64,000 nucleotides of DNA from JAVBLG01 sp031553655 (GCA_031553655.1 JAVBLG010000032.1:5693-69692), one strand, 5' to 3'. Counted from the first letter of the stretch, positions 25,393-34,675 are shown. A program made the numbers and translations. The notes: a model not told the origin generated them from the sequence alone.

Positions 25393-26370
25393 ATGACTGA
25401 AATATTGTTTAAAAGCGCGCCGACGGTCAAAGAAGAACTTACCCTGGCCTTAGAGGCCGGGGTCGATGGGCTTGTCGTGCCCCACGATAGCCTGGATTCC
25501 GCATTGGGACTGGCTCGTTGTGATGTTGTAGCCGCCGAAGATTTGCCTGTATTCGCTATTATCAACAAAGAAAGCGAAGAGGAAGCCATACGTCGCTACA
25601 AGAGCGGGGAAAGACTTATTATAGGACGGGGCGCGGAAATAATCCCCCTCGAAAATATTCTGGCGGCGCTTCCGGACACTAAAGTCTACATGGAAGCGGG
25701 CAGCCTGGCCGAGGCCGAGCTGGCCGCCGGAATTCTGGAGCGCGGCGTGCAGGTTGTTGTGCTCACCCCCGAAGCTCTGCCCGATATAAGGCAAATTGTG
25801 TCTCGTCTCAAAACCGGAAAGGGCGAATTTTCTCTGCAAACGGCGGAAATAACCGCCATACGTCAGGCCGGTCTGGGCCATCGGGTGTGCATTGACACCA
25901 TATCCATTTTAAAACGTGGGCAAGGCATGCTGGTGGGCAATTCCAGCGCCTTTTCCTTTCTGGTGCATGCTGAAACTGAATATAATGCTTATGTGGCGGC
26001 CCGCCCATTCCGGGTGAATGCCGGGGCTGTGCAGAGCTATGCTTTCATGCCCGGAGACAAAACACGCTATCTGGAAGAAATACGCTGCGGCGACGAAGTG
26101 CTGATTGTGTCGGCTGACGGCTCGGCTCACGCGGCAACTGTTGGCCGCGTTAAAACCGAAATAAGGCCTATGCTGCTTATTGAGGCCCGCATTGGCGAAA
26201 TCAGGGGTACGGTTTTTCTGCAAAATGCCGAAACTATACGCCTCACCCGCCCGGACGGCGTTCCGGTAAGCGTGGTGGCCCTGAAGGAAGGCGACGAGGT
26301 GTTGTGCCATACCGATGCCGCCGGGAGGCATTTCGGTATGCGCATCAATGAAAATATCATGGAGATTTAA
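25393..26370 (+). CDS. 3-dehydroquinate synthase type II (archaeal AroB')
   Basis: This 325-residue member of the DHQS-II (MJ1249-like) family converts the ADH product to 3-dehydroquinate and is unrelated to classical AroB. Recognisable segments are LKRGQGMLVGNSSAFSFLVH, PFRVNAGAVQSYAFMP and the C-terminal RPMLLIEARIGEIRG. ATG 25393 has GGGAGA at good distance, whereas an in-frame ATG at 25375 has no ribosome binding site. It is 63 bp from the aldolase gene and 6 bp from pheA. Confidence 0.92.
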   Translation: MTEILFKSAPTVKEELTLALEAGVDGLVVPHDSLDSALGLARCDVVAAEDLPVFAIINKESEEEAIRRYKSGERLIIGRGAEIIPLENILAALPDTKVYMEAGSLAEAELAAGILERGVQVVVLTPEALPDIRQIVSRLKTGKGEFSLQTAEITAIRQAGLGHRVCIDTISILKRGQGMLVGNSSAFSFLVHAETEYNAYVAARPFRVNAGAVQSYAFMPGDKTRYLEEIRCGDEVLIVSADGSAHAATVGRVKTEIRPMLLIEARIGEIRGTVFLQNAETIRLTRPDGVPVSVVALKEGDEVLCHTDAAGRHFGMRINENIMEI

Positions 26371-26376
26371 TAGAAA

Positions 26377-27498
26377 ATGGCTCCTGACTTACAGATATTG
26401 CGCCAGGAAATAGATCGGATTGACGACGAGCTTTTGCGGCTTTTAAACCGCCGCGCCGCCATTAGTATTGATGTTGGCAAAAGCAAGGCCGCAAACACCC
26501 AGATTTTCAATCCAAGGCGCGAAGAAAACATTTTGAACGAGCTGCGCGAGAAAAATTCCGGCCCCCTGCCCGATGCCCACATGGCGGCCATCTGGCGAGA
26601 AATATTCTCTTCTTCGCGCACCCTGCAAAGAAGGCAGCGCGCCGCCTATCTTGGCCCCGAAGGTACTTTTTCCCACGCTGCCGGACTGGCCTGCCTGGGG
26701 CATTCGGTGGACATGATGCCTTGCCCCGATTTACGCGACGTTTTCATGAGCGTGCACAACCGTGACTGCGATCTGGGCGTCATTCCCCTGGAAAATTCCC
26801 TGCACGGCACTGTGGTGCAAAGCGTGGATCTTTTTATGGAAACCGAGGTGCGTATTCTGGCTGAGACATACCTGCGCATCTCTCACAGCCTGCTCAGCCT
26901 TGAAACGTCCCGGGAAAACGTATGCAAGGTATATTCACACCCCCAGGCTCTGGCCCAATGTGAAATGTGGTTGCGCGCCAAAATGCCCGGGGCGGAACTG
27001 GTTGCTGTGGAATCAACGGCCAAATCCGCGCTGCTGGCGGCGAACGAGCGCGGCGCGGCGGCCATTGCCAGCGCCGAACTGGCCGATGACAACAATTTGC
27101 ATGTGCTGGCCGCCAATATTGCCGATACCCCCGACAATTATACCCGCTTTCTGGTCATAGGCCCGCATAATGAAAGCGAAGCAATCGCCAATAATGCTTT
27201 GCCTGTGGACAAAACATCAATTTTGTTTACAGTATCCGACAAACCCGGCGCTCTGGCAAAAATACTCAATCTTCTGGCCAGAGAAAATATCAACATAAGC
27301 AAACTTGAATCGCGACCGCAAAAAGGGCACAAATGGCGGTACATTTTCTTTGCCGACATCGATTGTGAGCTTGACACACCGGCCCATAGGCACATAATCC
27401 ATGACCTTAAAGAATTGTGCGACAGTTTGCGTATTTTAGGATCGTATGTAAGGGCGCGTCAGCCCTTGACGCCCGCGCCTGGAATATTCTACGAATGA
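26377..27498 (+). CDS. pheA: Chorismate mutase / prephenate dehydratase (P-protein)
   Basis: This 373-residue bifunctional enzyme has three parts: an AroQ-type chorismate mutase (about 1-80; LRQEIDRIDDELLRLLNRR), a prephenate dehydratase domain (about 88-265; YLGPEGTFSHAA, IPLENSLHG, NYTRFLVIG) and a C-terminal ACT domain (about 283-355) with the Phe-binding motif ISKLESRP. It makes phenylpyruvate from chorismate, and the ACT domain indicates feedback inhibition by phenylalanine. That enzyme-level control complements the transcript-level attenuator upstream. Confidence 0.97.
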   Translation: MAPDLQILRQEIDRIDDELLRLLNRRAAISIDVGKSKAANTQIFNPRREENILNELREKNSGPLPDAHMAAIWREIFSSSRTLQRRQRAAYLGPEGTFSHAAGLACLGHSVDMMPCPDLRDVFMSVHNRDCDLGVIPLENSLHGTVVQSVDLFMETEVRILAETYLRISHSLLSLETSRENVCKVYSHPQALAQCEMWLRAKMPGAELVAVESTAKSALLAANERGAAAIASAELADDNNLHVLAANIADTPDNYTRFLVIGPHNESEAIANNALPVDKTSILFTVSDKPGALAKILNLLARENINISKLESRPQKGHKWRYIFFADIDCELDTPAHRHIIHDLKELCDSLRILGSYVRARQPLTPAPGIFYE

Positions 27499-27582
27499 AA
27501 TGAGTAAATACTCTTTTAAAAAAGAGCTTCGAATTATGGATAATTTCAAAAGCAAAATGTTATAAAAGGGAAAAAAGCAGAA

Positions 27583-28899
27583 ATGATTACTGTATTCGCT
27601 CCGTCGTCCAAATCTCTTTCGCATCGGGCCGTCATTGCCGCTTCTCTGGCCTCTGGGGAATCGTTGTTGGAAAACGTGCTGCAAAGTAAGGATCTGGAGC
27701 GCACTATTGCAATCTTGTCGGCGTCCGGGGCCGAAATAAGTGAAAAAAAACCCGGAATTCTAAAAATAAAAGGTGTGGGCGGCAAATTGGCCGGAGGAAA
27801 TCCCAATGCTCCGCTGCCCTGCGATGTGCATGAATCGGGCACAACCTGCCGCCTGCTCACTGCTGTGCTGGCTTCGGGCAAGGGGGTTTTCAGAATCTAC
27901 GGGGCGCAGCGCATGCACGAGCGTCCCATTGGCGAATTGGTGGAAGCCCTGCGCGTCGCCGGAGCCAACATTACCTACGAGGGCCGCGACGGTTGCCCTC
28001 CGCTGCTGCTGGAAACTGAAGGTCTGGCCGGAGGCCGGGTGGAGATTACCCTTGACGAGTCCAGCCAGTATCTTTCCGGCCTGCTTCTGGCAGCGCCCCT
28101 GGCCGAAAGCGGGTTAGTCATCAATATTGTTGGAAAAAGTTCCGTGTCCTGGCCCTATGTAGGCCTGACTCTGAAAATTCTCGACGATTTCGGTGTGGAC
28201 TTCGGCGTGCAGGAAAAAGAAAACGGCGCATGGACCAGCCGCGACTGGCGCGGCATAAAAGAGGCCGTGCCCGACAATATGCGCTTTATTGTGGCCCCCG
28301 GCGCTTACCGCGCCCGTAAGCTGGCCGTTGAAGGCGACTGGTCCAATGCCTCATATTTTCTCGCGGCCGGAACAGTTGGAACTAATCCCGTACGCGTAAA
28401 AAATCTTGTTGCCGATTCCCTTCAGGGCGATCGGGCCATCATGGATATTTTAAACAGCATGGGCGCCAAAATAAAAGTGGAAGACAATACCATCACCGCC
28501 TATCCCGCCAAATTGCGGGGAGTGGAGGTAAATATGGCCCATTGCCCGGATCTGGCGCCTACAGTGGCAATAGTGGCCGCCTTTGCCGAAGGCGAAACCA
28601 GGATAGGCGGCGTAGCCCACCTGCGCCTGAAGGAAAGCAACCGCATCACCGCGCCCATCAAAGAAATGCGCAAGGCCGGCATAGCCGCCCACGAAACCGA
28701 TGACGGCATGGTCATTTACGGCGGTATGGGTAAACCGGAACCCGGGACCATATTTTCCAGCCATCAGGATCACCGCATGGCCATGTCCCTGGCGCTGTTA
28801 GGTCTTAACGGAATTGCCGTGAACCTGGATGATGCCGGTGTTGTCGGCAAATCTTTTCCTGATTTCTGGGAAGTATGGCGCAAAGTGGTAAAGCCGTGA
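27583..28899 (+). CDS. aroA: 3-phosphoshikimate 1-carboxyvinyltransferase (EPSP synthase)
   Basis: This 438-residue enzyme transfers the enolpyruvyl group from PEP to shikimate 3-phosphate. The N-terminal PSSKSLSHRA, the RPIGELVEAL stretch, LKESNRI near residue 350 and QDHRMAM near 392 are family motifs. The PEP-loop reads ESGTTCR instead of the common NAGTAxR, which is closer to archaeal-type sequences I recall. An 83-bp gap precedes it. Its end overlaps the tyrA start. Confidence 0.95.
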   Translation: MITVFAPSSKSLSHRAVIAASLASGESLLENVLQSKDLERTIAILSASGAEISEKKPGILKIKGVGGKLAGGNPNAPLPCDVHESGTTCRLLTAVLASGKGVFRIYGAQRMHERPIGELVEALRVAGANITYEGRDGCPPLLLETEGLAGGRVEITLDESSQYLSGLLLAAPLAESGLVINIVGKSSVSWPYVGLTLKILDDFGVDFGVQEKENGAWTSRDWRGIKEAVPDNMRFIVAPGAYRARKLAVEGDWSNASYFLAAGTVGTNPVRVKNLVADSLQGDRAIMDILNSMGAKIKVEDNTITAYPAKLRGVEVNMAHCPDLAPTVAIVAAFAEGETRIGGVAHLRLKESNRITAPIKEMRKAGIAAHETDDGMVIYGGMGKPEPGTIFSSHQDHRMAMSLALLGLNGIAVNLDDAGVVGKSFPDFWEVWRKVVKP

Positions 28900-29648
28900 A
28901 GAGCCTGAATGTAGCCGTCATCGGCCACGAAGGACGCATGGGAGCCATGTTTGCCGAAAGGCTGGCCGAATGCGGGCATCGAGTGCGCGGTCTGGATCGC
29001 CCCCTTAGCGCGGAAAAAGCCGCTGAAGCCCTGGGCAACGTCGATTTGGCTCTTTTGTGCGTTCCGGCTGCGGCTTTTGCCGAGGTGTTGAAAATAATAA
29101 CACCTTATCTGCCGTCAGACGCTTTGCTCATGGATATTGCCTCGGTGAAGTCCCTGCCCATGGCCGACATGCGTGCCGCCTGGAAAGGCCGTATGGTGGG
29201 CAGCCACCCCCTTTTCGGCCCTAATCCGCCGCCCGATCCACGCGTGGCCCTTATGCGCGAGTGCGACACTTGCCCGGCATGCTTCGAACTTGCCCGAGAG
29301 CTGTTCGAAGACATGGGATATGTAGTTTTTGAAACTACGGCCAAAAAACACGACCAGGCTATGGCCGCCGTGCAGGGCCTGAACTTTATTTCCAACTTGG
29401 CCTATCTGGCCGCTCTGGCCCATCAGGACGAACTGCTGCCCTTTCTCACCCCATCCTTTCGGCGGCGTCTGGAATCGGCGCGTAAAATGCTCACCGAAGA
29501 CGGCGAGCTGTTCTCGGGTCTGTTCGAAGCCAACCCCTATGCTCAGGACGCCGTAAAGCACTTCCGCTCCTACCTCCATGTGGCCGCCGGAGGCGATGTG
29601 GATTTGTTGCTGGAAAAGACTAAATGGTGGTGGGGGAAGGGGGAGTAG
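28875..29648 (+). CDS. tyrA: Prephenate dehydrogenase
   Basis: This protein has an N-terminal Rossmann motif (VAVIGHEGRMGAMFAE) and the TyrA active-site segment MVGSHPLFGPN near residue 115, followed by the helical C-terminal domain. It oxidises prephenate (or arogenate) on the tyrosine branch. Two starts are possible: ATG 28875 (257 residues), or GTG 28896, which overlaps the aroA stop as GTGA and starts right at the Rossmann strand. Neither has a convincing ribosome binding site. No ACT domain is present, so feedback control, if any, is of another kind. It is the last gene of the aromatic operon. Confidence 0.92.
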   Translation: MAQSGKAVKSLNVAVIGHEGRMGAMFAERLAECGHRVRGLDRPLSAEKAAEALGNVDLALLCVPAAAFAEVLKIITPYLPSDALLMDIASVKSLPMADMRAAWKGRMVGSHPLFGPNPPPDPRVALMRECDTCPACFELARELFEDMGYVVFETTAKKHDQAMAAVQGLNFISNLAYLAALAHQDELLPFLTPSFRRRLESARKMLTEDGELFSGLFEANPYAQDAVKHFRSYLHVAAGGDVDLLLEKTKWWWGKGE

Positions 29649-29780
29649 GTTATTTTCTCTTGATAAAGCCCTGCTACGGGCGTACCAAAGACGTCGTACA
29701 ACGTATACGCCGACTCTCCGACGCGTGCGGCCGCGCTCCGTACGGCCGCGAAAATCTTTGTCCGCAAGCAGGATCTTCCC

Positions 29781-31061
29781 ATGTCTACTTTCCATACCAT
29801 ACTGCCGTATTTAAAGCTTCTTTTTGTTTTCGCCACCATGCTCACGGCCATACGCTTCAAATTGGGCCTGGGCTGGTCCATGCTGGGCGGCAGTTTTTTG
29901 CTGGCCCTGTGTTTTGGCGTTGACCCGCTGCAATGGTTTCAGGCCGGAATAAGCATTTTCAGCGACTCCACCATTCTCACCGTGTGGATTATTCTGGCGC
30001 TTATTTTGTGCATGTCTTCAATTATGGAAAAAAACGGGCAGGCTGAACGCTTCATGGGCGCGCTGTCGCACCGCATCACCAGCCCGTCCGCGCGCCTGGT
30101 GTTTTTTCCCATTCTGATCGGCCTTTTGCCCATGCCCGGCGGCGCGGTTTTTTCCGCTCCGCTGATCAATGCCGTGGCCCGCGATTTTGATCTGCCTGAA
30201 GTGGATAAATCGCTTATCAACTACTGGTTCAGGCACACGGCGGAAATGTCCTGGCCGCTCTTTCCCGGCATTATCCTGGCCGCGGGCATAGCCGGGGTGC
30301 CCACCATCCGCCTGGTACTGGTAACCGGACCTCTGGTTCTGGTATTCTATGTGGCCGGCTGGTGGTTTTTCATGCGCAAGCTTAAGTTTCCTCCCGGCCC
30401 CGGAGTGGTCAGTTCAAAAGAGGAAGGAAGCTGGAGTAATATTCTCTATCAGGGCCTGCCGATCATTGTAGCCATTGGCGGGGCTTTGATTTTTGAGGCG
30501 CTCATTGCCTTTACCTTGCCATCCGTCCCCATGGATTATGGGGTAGTACCGGCATTGTGTCTGGCTATAGCCGTGAGCCTTAAGCAAAACGGCAAGACGT
30601 TCAAGGATTTTGTCGATGCGCTGCGCGGTCCGCAAGTGGCCCCGATAATATTTATGGTGGGGGCCATAGGCGTGTTCAAAAACGTGCTGGGAGCGGGCGG
30701 CATTGTGCAAAGCCTGCAAATTTCCGGCGACGGTCTGCTGGCTCTTTCTTTGGCGGCCGTTTTTCTGCCCATGTTGGTGGGGGCTCTCACCGGAATTTTG
30801 ATGGCCTGTGTGGGGGCTACCTTCCCGTTGCTGGTTGCGGTGCTGGCCTCCATGGGCATTACCGGAGAGCAAATTATGCCCTGGATCGCCCTTGCTACCT
30901 TTTCGGCCTTTTCCGGCACCATGGGGTCGCCCCTGCACATCTGCTTTGTGCTGTCCTGCGAATATTTCAAGGTAACCATGCCCGAATCATGGCGCAGACT
31001 GCCAGGCCCGGTGGCCTTTTTCTGGCTGGGAGGCTTTTTGTATTTTATGATGATAAAGTAA
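29781..31061 (+). CDS. DUF401-family integral membrane protein
   Basis: This 426-residue, very hydrophobic protein has about ten predicted membrane helices. The pattern LLPMPGGAVFSAPLI near residue 115 and the paired repeat-like halves resemble the DUF401 family, which is related to anion/ion-transporter folds; substrate and direction are unknown. An AGGA lies 8 bp before the ATG. The 131-bp upstream gap contains only a GCGGCCG/CGGCCGC inverted repeat near 29727. Its neighbours give no functional hint. Confidence 0.8.
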   Translation: MSTFHTILPYLKLLFVFATMLTAIRFKLGLGWSMLGGSFLLALCFGVDPLQWFQAGISIFSDSTILTVWIILALILCMSSIMEKNGQAERFMGALSHRITSPSARLVFFPILIGLLPMPGGAVFSAPLINAVARDFDLPEVDKSLINYWFRHTAEMSWPLFPGIILAAGIAGVPTIRLVLVTGPLVLVFYVAGWWFFMRKLKFPPGPGVVSSKEEGSWSNILYQGLPIIVAIGGALIFEALIAFTLPSVPMDYGVVPALCLAIAVSLKQNGKTFKDFVDALRGPQVAPIIFMVGAIGVFKNVLGAGGIVQSLQISGDGLLALSLAAVFLPMLVGALTGILMACVGATFPLLVAVLASMGITGEQIMPWIALATFSAFSGTMGSPLHICFVLSCEYFKVTMPESWRRLPGPVAFFWLGGFLYFMMIK

Positions 31062-31118
31062 TCATAACACCGCGCATTTGGAGACAGCCCCTGGCCTTCA
31101 TTTTGTCTGAAATCGCCC

Positions 31119-31147
31119 TTGCCATCGGGGGCAACGCAATATATATT
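31119..31147 (+). promoter_or_regulatory. Sigma-70-like promoter of the Bax-inhibitor-1 type gene
   Basis: TTGCCA-N17-TATATT lies about 60 bp before the ATG. The -35 is part of a small inverted repeat (TTGCC/GGCAA). Confidence 0.55.
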
Positions 31148-31206
31148 AAAAAGATAAAACTATTGTCGGCGGCATGTTGCCACGGCATTAAGCACGGAGG
31201 AAAAAA

Positions 31207-31905
31207 ATGAACGACACCAGAACCATCGCGAGATCAGAAGTCAGCGTGGTTTCCTATTTTATGCAGCAGGTGTACCTGTGGATGGCCATCGGGCTTGGCC
31301 TTACAGCCTTCGTGGCCTGGGCTGTGGCTGGATCTCCGGCCGCGCTCTCCTTTATTTTCGGCAACACATTTGTGCTTATCGGCCTGATTGTGGCGGAATT
31401 CGCCCTGGTCATTGCCATTTCCGCCGCCGTGCACAAGCTTTCGGCCGCCACAGCCACCGGGCTTTTCATGCTTTATTCCGCTCTTAACGGGGCAACCCTT
31501 TCGAGCGTTCTGATCGTGTATACGGCTTCTTCCGTTGCCAACGCCTTTCTGGCTACGGCCGGTACCTTTGTGGCCATGAGCGTTTACGGCACCGTGACCA
31601 AGCGCGACCTCACAAGCTGGGGCAGTTTTCTTTTCATGGGGCTTATCGGCATAGTCATTGCCTCGCTGGTCAACATCTTCCTCAAGAGCACCATGATGGA
31701 ATTTGTGATCAGCTGCATCGGCGTTCTGGTGTTTGTGGGCCTTACCGCTTACGACACCCAGAAGATTCGTCAGTTCGCCCTCGGCGCGCCCCTGGACGAC
31801 TCCACAGCCGTGCGGCGCGGAGTGATTTTGAGCGCCCTGTCTCTCTACCTCGACTTCATCAACCTCTTCCTGATGATTCTCCGCCTTTTCGGCAGCAGGG
31901 ATTAA
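31207..31905 (+). CDS. Bax inhibitor-1 / YccA family membrane protein
   Basis: This 232-residue protein has about seven transmembrane helices filling most of its length. It shows the BI-1 family segments LTAYDTQKIRQ near residue 180, ALSLYLDFINLFLMILR at the C-terminus and FMQQVYLWMAIGLGLTA at the N-terminus. Bacterial members are linked to ion leak or membrane-protease control (YccA with FtsH); the role here is unproven. The start follows the strong site ACGGAGGAAAAAA. It is monocistronic, with its own promoter and terminator. Confidence 0.93.
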   Translation: MNDTRTIARSEVSVVSYFMQQVYLWMAIGLGLTAFVAWAVAGSPAALSFIFGNTFVLIGLIVAEFALVIAISAAVHKLSAATATGLFMLYSALNGATLSSVLIVYTASSVANAFLATAGTFVAMSVYGTVTKRDLTSWGSFLFMGLIGIVIASLVNIFLKSTMMEFVISCIGVLVFVGLTAYDTQKIRQFALGAPLDDSTAVRRGVILSALSLYLDFINLFLMILRLFGSRD

Positions 31906-31915
31906 TTTTCCCGGT

Positions 31916-31970
31916 TACGGCCTCGCGGTGCGAAGTCTTTGCGGCTTTGCGCCGCAGGCCGTATTTTTTT
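31916..31970 (+). terminator. Intrinsic terminator after the BI-1 gene
   Basis: TACGGCCT pairs with AGGCCGTA around an inner GCGGC...GCCGC hairpin, followed by a run of seven T. Confidence 0.85.
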
Positions 31971-32031
31971 ACCATATCCGGCCATATCCGTAAGAACAGC
32001 GGCCCGCCTTTTCCCACATCCTGGTATAAGC

Positions 32032-32074
32032 AATGTTTCAATCCACAGTCGGCTCCATCCGCCGACTGACTCCG
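32032..32074 (+). repeat. Dispersed 43-bp hairpin repeat, copy C (most symmetric)
   Basis: This copy has a perfect 8-bp stem, CAGTCGGC-TCCATCC-GCCGACTG, after the constant flank TGTTTCAATCCA. It ends 18 bp before the rnr ATG, so it probably lies in the rnr 5' leader. Related copies are at 6791-6833 (minus) and 9399-9440 (plus). Confidence 0.78.
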
Positions 32075-32092
32075 TCCATAAAGGAAGTTTTG

Positions 32093-34675
32093 ATGAACAA
32101 GAAAAAAACTTTCGTTCCCGAGTCCGGAGAAATCCTTGACTTATTGGTAAAGGCCAACCGCCCGCTGAATCTTGACGATGTGCTGCGTCATTCCGGAGTA
32201 CAACGCCGGGCCAAAAAGGAGGTGCAGGAAATTCTGTTCTCTCTGGCCGACAAAGGCGACATACTGCGCTTGCGCGGCGGCGCTTTCATTCCCAAATCCA
32301 TGGCCAAAACCGTTACCGGACGCTATTTTGTGCAGCGCTCCGGGGCCGCTTTTGTTACGCCTGATTCCTCCAAAAATCCGCTGGGCGATATTTATATTCA
32401 TCCGGGTATGGGCGGTGATGCCTGGCACGGTGACCTTGTGCGGGTGGCCGTTCTGCCCGGACGGCGCGGTAAAAATTCCGAAGGGCGCGTTGTTGAAGTG
32501 TTGGAACGCCAGGTTACACAGCTGGCGGCCCATGTTACGGCAATACACGGCAAGGAATTGATTTGCGCCCCTGCCGACCCTCGCTACGATTTTACTCTGC
32601 GTGCCGACGCGGAAGAGGCGGAGCGGGAAGCAGGCGTATCCGGCCGTTTGCGCCGGGGCGATCTTGTAATTGTGAAGCCGCTGGCCCCTCTTGGCGAAAA
32701 TTTCTGGCAAGGGATGATTGTGGCCGGGGTAGGCTCGGAAAACACCGTGGCTGCCCAGGAAATGCTGGTTAAAATCGCCCATCAGGCCCCGACCGAATTT
32801 CCACCCGGAGCGCTGGCCGAGGCTGACGCGCTGCCCGAGAATCCCCGCCCGGAAGATTGGGAAGGGCGGGAGGATTTGCGCTCCATCCCCTTTGTGACCA
32901 TTGACGGGGCCGATGCCCGCGACTTTGACGACGCCGTCTTTGTGCGTAAAGAACAGGGCGGTTTTTTGCTTTATGTGGCCATAGCCGACGTCAGCCACTA
33001 TGTGCCCGCGCGTTCCGCCCTGGATAAAGAGGCTTATCTGCGTGGTAATTCCTGGTATTTTCCCAGCTCAGTGGAACCCATGTTGCCCGAGGCTCTTTCC
33101 AACGGCCTTTGCAGCTTGAAGCCCCATGTTCCCCGGCTGGCCGTGGTGGTGGAAATACATTTTGATCAAAATGGCCGCACCCTGAGCAGCCGTTTTTTTC
33201 CAACGGTCATATCTTCGGCCGCTCGGCTTACTTACGAACAGGTAGGCGCTTTTTTAAAGAAAGATGAAACCTTCGGCGTATCCTCATCCGGAGGGACGGA
33301 ATCCGGACCGGAATCGGCGCCGCAGACATGGGCGGAGAAATCAGCATCCAGTGGCGATCCGGACGAGCTTCCCCCGGAAATAATGGAAATGCTGCGTGTT
33401 GCCGCGCGATTGTCCGCGCTTTTGAGCGTGAAACGCCGCCGCAAGGGCACTCTGGATTTTGACCTGCCCGAAGCCGAATACGAAATTGATGAACGCGGCG
33501 GGCTTGTCGCCATCAAAACGCGTGAGCGCAACCAGTCCCATCTGCTCATAGAAAATTTTATGATCGCCGCCAATGAAGCCGTGGCTGTTTTTTTGTCCGG
33601 GCGCGGGGTTCCATTTTTGTTCCGTATTCACCCGGAGCCGGACCCGGATCGTATTGAAGACTTTTTTAAAGCCTTGGCCCGTACCGGCCTGTCCGTGCCG
33701 GAACAGGTCGGCGGGATGAAGGACGAGGGGGTAACGGACAGCGAAACCGGCAACTCGGCAGACGGAAAAACCCCAGACCATCGGATGAAGGGCGGCGGCA
33801 AGCAACCGTCAGCATCGGACTTGCCCATAGTTTTGCGGGCCTTCAAAGGCACGGATCAGGAATTTCTGGTAGGACGCATGGCTTTGCGTTCCATGCCCAA
33901 GGCTTTGTATCATCCTTTCAATTCCGGGCACTTTGGTCTGGCTTTGCGTGATTACTGCCATTTCACCTCTCCCATCCGGCGTTATGCCGATCTTGTTGTT
34001 CATCGCGCGCTTAAATACGCTTTGGGTTTTGACAGCGTCGCTCCGCCTACGGCCAAGCGGCTGCTGGAAATCGCCGAGCGGATCAACCATTGCGAACTGT
34101 CCGCCGCCGAAGCCGAGCGCGAAATGCTGCGGCGCATGGGCGTTCTGGCGCTTCATAGCCGCGTGGGCGAAAGTTTTTCCGGAACAGTCAGCGGGGTAAA
34201 CGACTTTGGCATTTTTGTGCTGCTTGACGAAATGCCCGTGGAGGGCATGGTTCATGTGGAAAACCTTGGCGACGATTTTTATGAATATGATCCGGAAGCC
34301 CAGGAACTCATCGGCGTGGGCACAGGGCGGCGTTTCAGCCTGGGGCTGAAAGTGGAAACGAGGCTGGCTGGTGTCAATCGGGGGCGGTTGGAAATCAATC
34401 TGGAACTGATCGGCGGCGGGATTTTCGGCAGGCGGCAAATCAGGGCGGCGGGAGCTTTCGGCAACGGCGGGCGCAACAGGACCGCGAAACGCGGAAGCAG
34501 TGAAACAAGCCGAAAAACCGGCCGCAGCGGAAGCAAAAGCGCAACGCGCCAGGGCGGACGGGCTTCGGGCGAGCCGACTCATGGAAGCCCCAGGCCCGGG
34601 TCGGGGAGACCGCGCGTCGGCAAACCCGGTAAAAGCTCGGGCAATCGTTCCAATCGGGGAAGAAAGGGGTCATGA
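32093..34675 (+). CDS. rnr: Ribonuclease R
   Basis: This 860-residue 3'-5' exoribonuclease has an N-terminal winged-helix region, cold-shock-type domains, the RNB catalytic domain with IDGADARDFDDAV (acidic metal ligands) near residue 270, and a C-terminal S1 domain (about 690-775; FSGTVSGVNDFGIFV). A basic Ser/Gly/Arg tail follows. Two hydrophilic low-complexity insertions interrupt the RNB region, at about 390-427 and 539-578. ATG 32093 follows AAGGAAG; an open frame to 32033 begins inside the hairpin repeat and is rejected. The stop overlaps the murJ ATG by four bases. Confidence 0.95.
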   Translation: MNKKKTFVPESGEILDLLVKANRPLNLDDVLRHSGVQRRAKKEVQEILFSLADKGDILRLRGGAFIPKSMAKTVTGRYFVQRSGAAFVTPDSSKNPLGDIYIHPGMGGDAWHGDLVRVAVLPGRRGKNSEGRVVEVLERQVTQLAAHVTAIHGKELICAPADPRYDFTLRADAEEAEREAGVSGRLRRGDLVIVKPLAPLGENFWQGMIVAGVGSENTVAAQEMLVKIAHQAPTEFPPGALAEADALPENPRPEDWEGREDLRSIPFVTIDGADARDFDDAVFVRKEQGGFLLYVAIADVSHYVPARSALDKEAYLRGNSWYFPSSVEPMLPEALSNGLCSLKPHVPRLAVVVEIHFDQNGRTLSSRFFPTVISSAARLTYEQVGAFLKKDETFGVSSSGGTESGPESAPQTWAEKSASSGDPDELPPEIMEMLRVAARLSALLSVKRRRKGTLDFDLPEAEYEIDERGGLVAIKTRERNQSHLLIENFMIAANEAVAVFLSGRGVPFLFRIHPEPDPDRIEDFFKALARTGLSVPEQVGGMKDEGVTDSETGNSADGKTPDHRMKGGGKQPSASDLPIVLRAFKGTDQEFLVGRMALRSMPKALYHPFNSGHFGLALRDYCHFTSPIRRYADLVVHRALKYALGFDSVAPPTAKRLLEIAERINHCELSAAEAEREMLRRMGVLALHSRVGESFSGTVSGVNDFGIFVLLDEMPVEGMVHVENLGDDFYEYDPEAQELIGVGTGRRFSLGLKVETRLAGVNRGRLEINLELIGGGIFGRRQIRAAGAFGNGGRNRTAKRGSSETSRKTGRSGSKSATRQGGRASGEPTHGSPRPGSGRPRVGKPGKSSGNRSNRGRKGS

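Noticed and set aside
32033..32092. Longer RNase R N-terminus starting at 32033
   Set aside because: The extra codons are the 43-bp hairpin repeat; ATG 32093 has a strong ribosome binding site.
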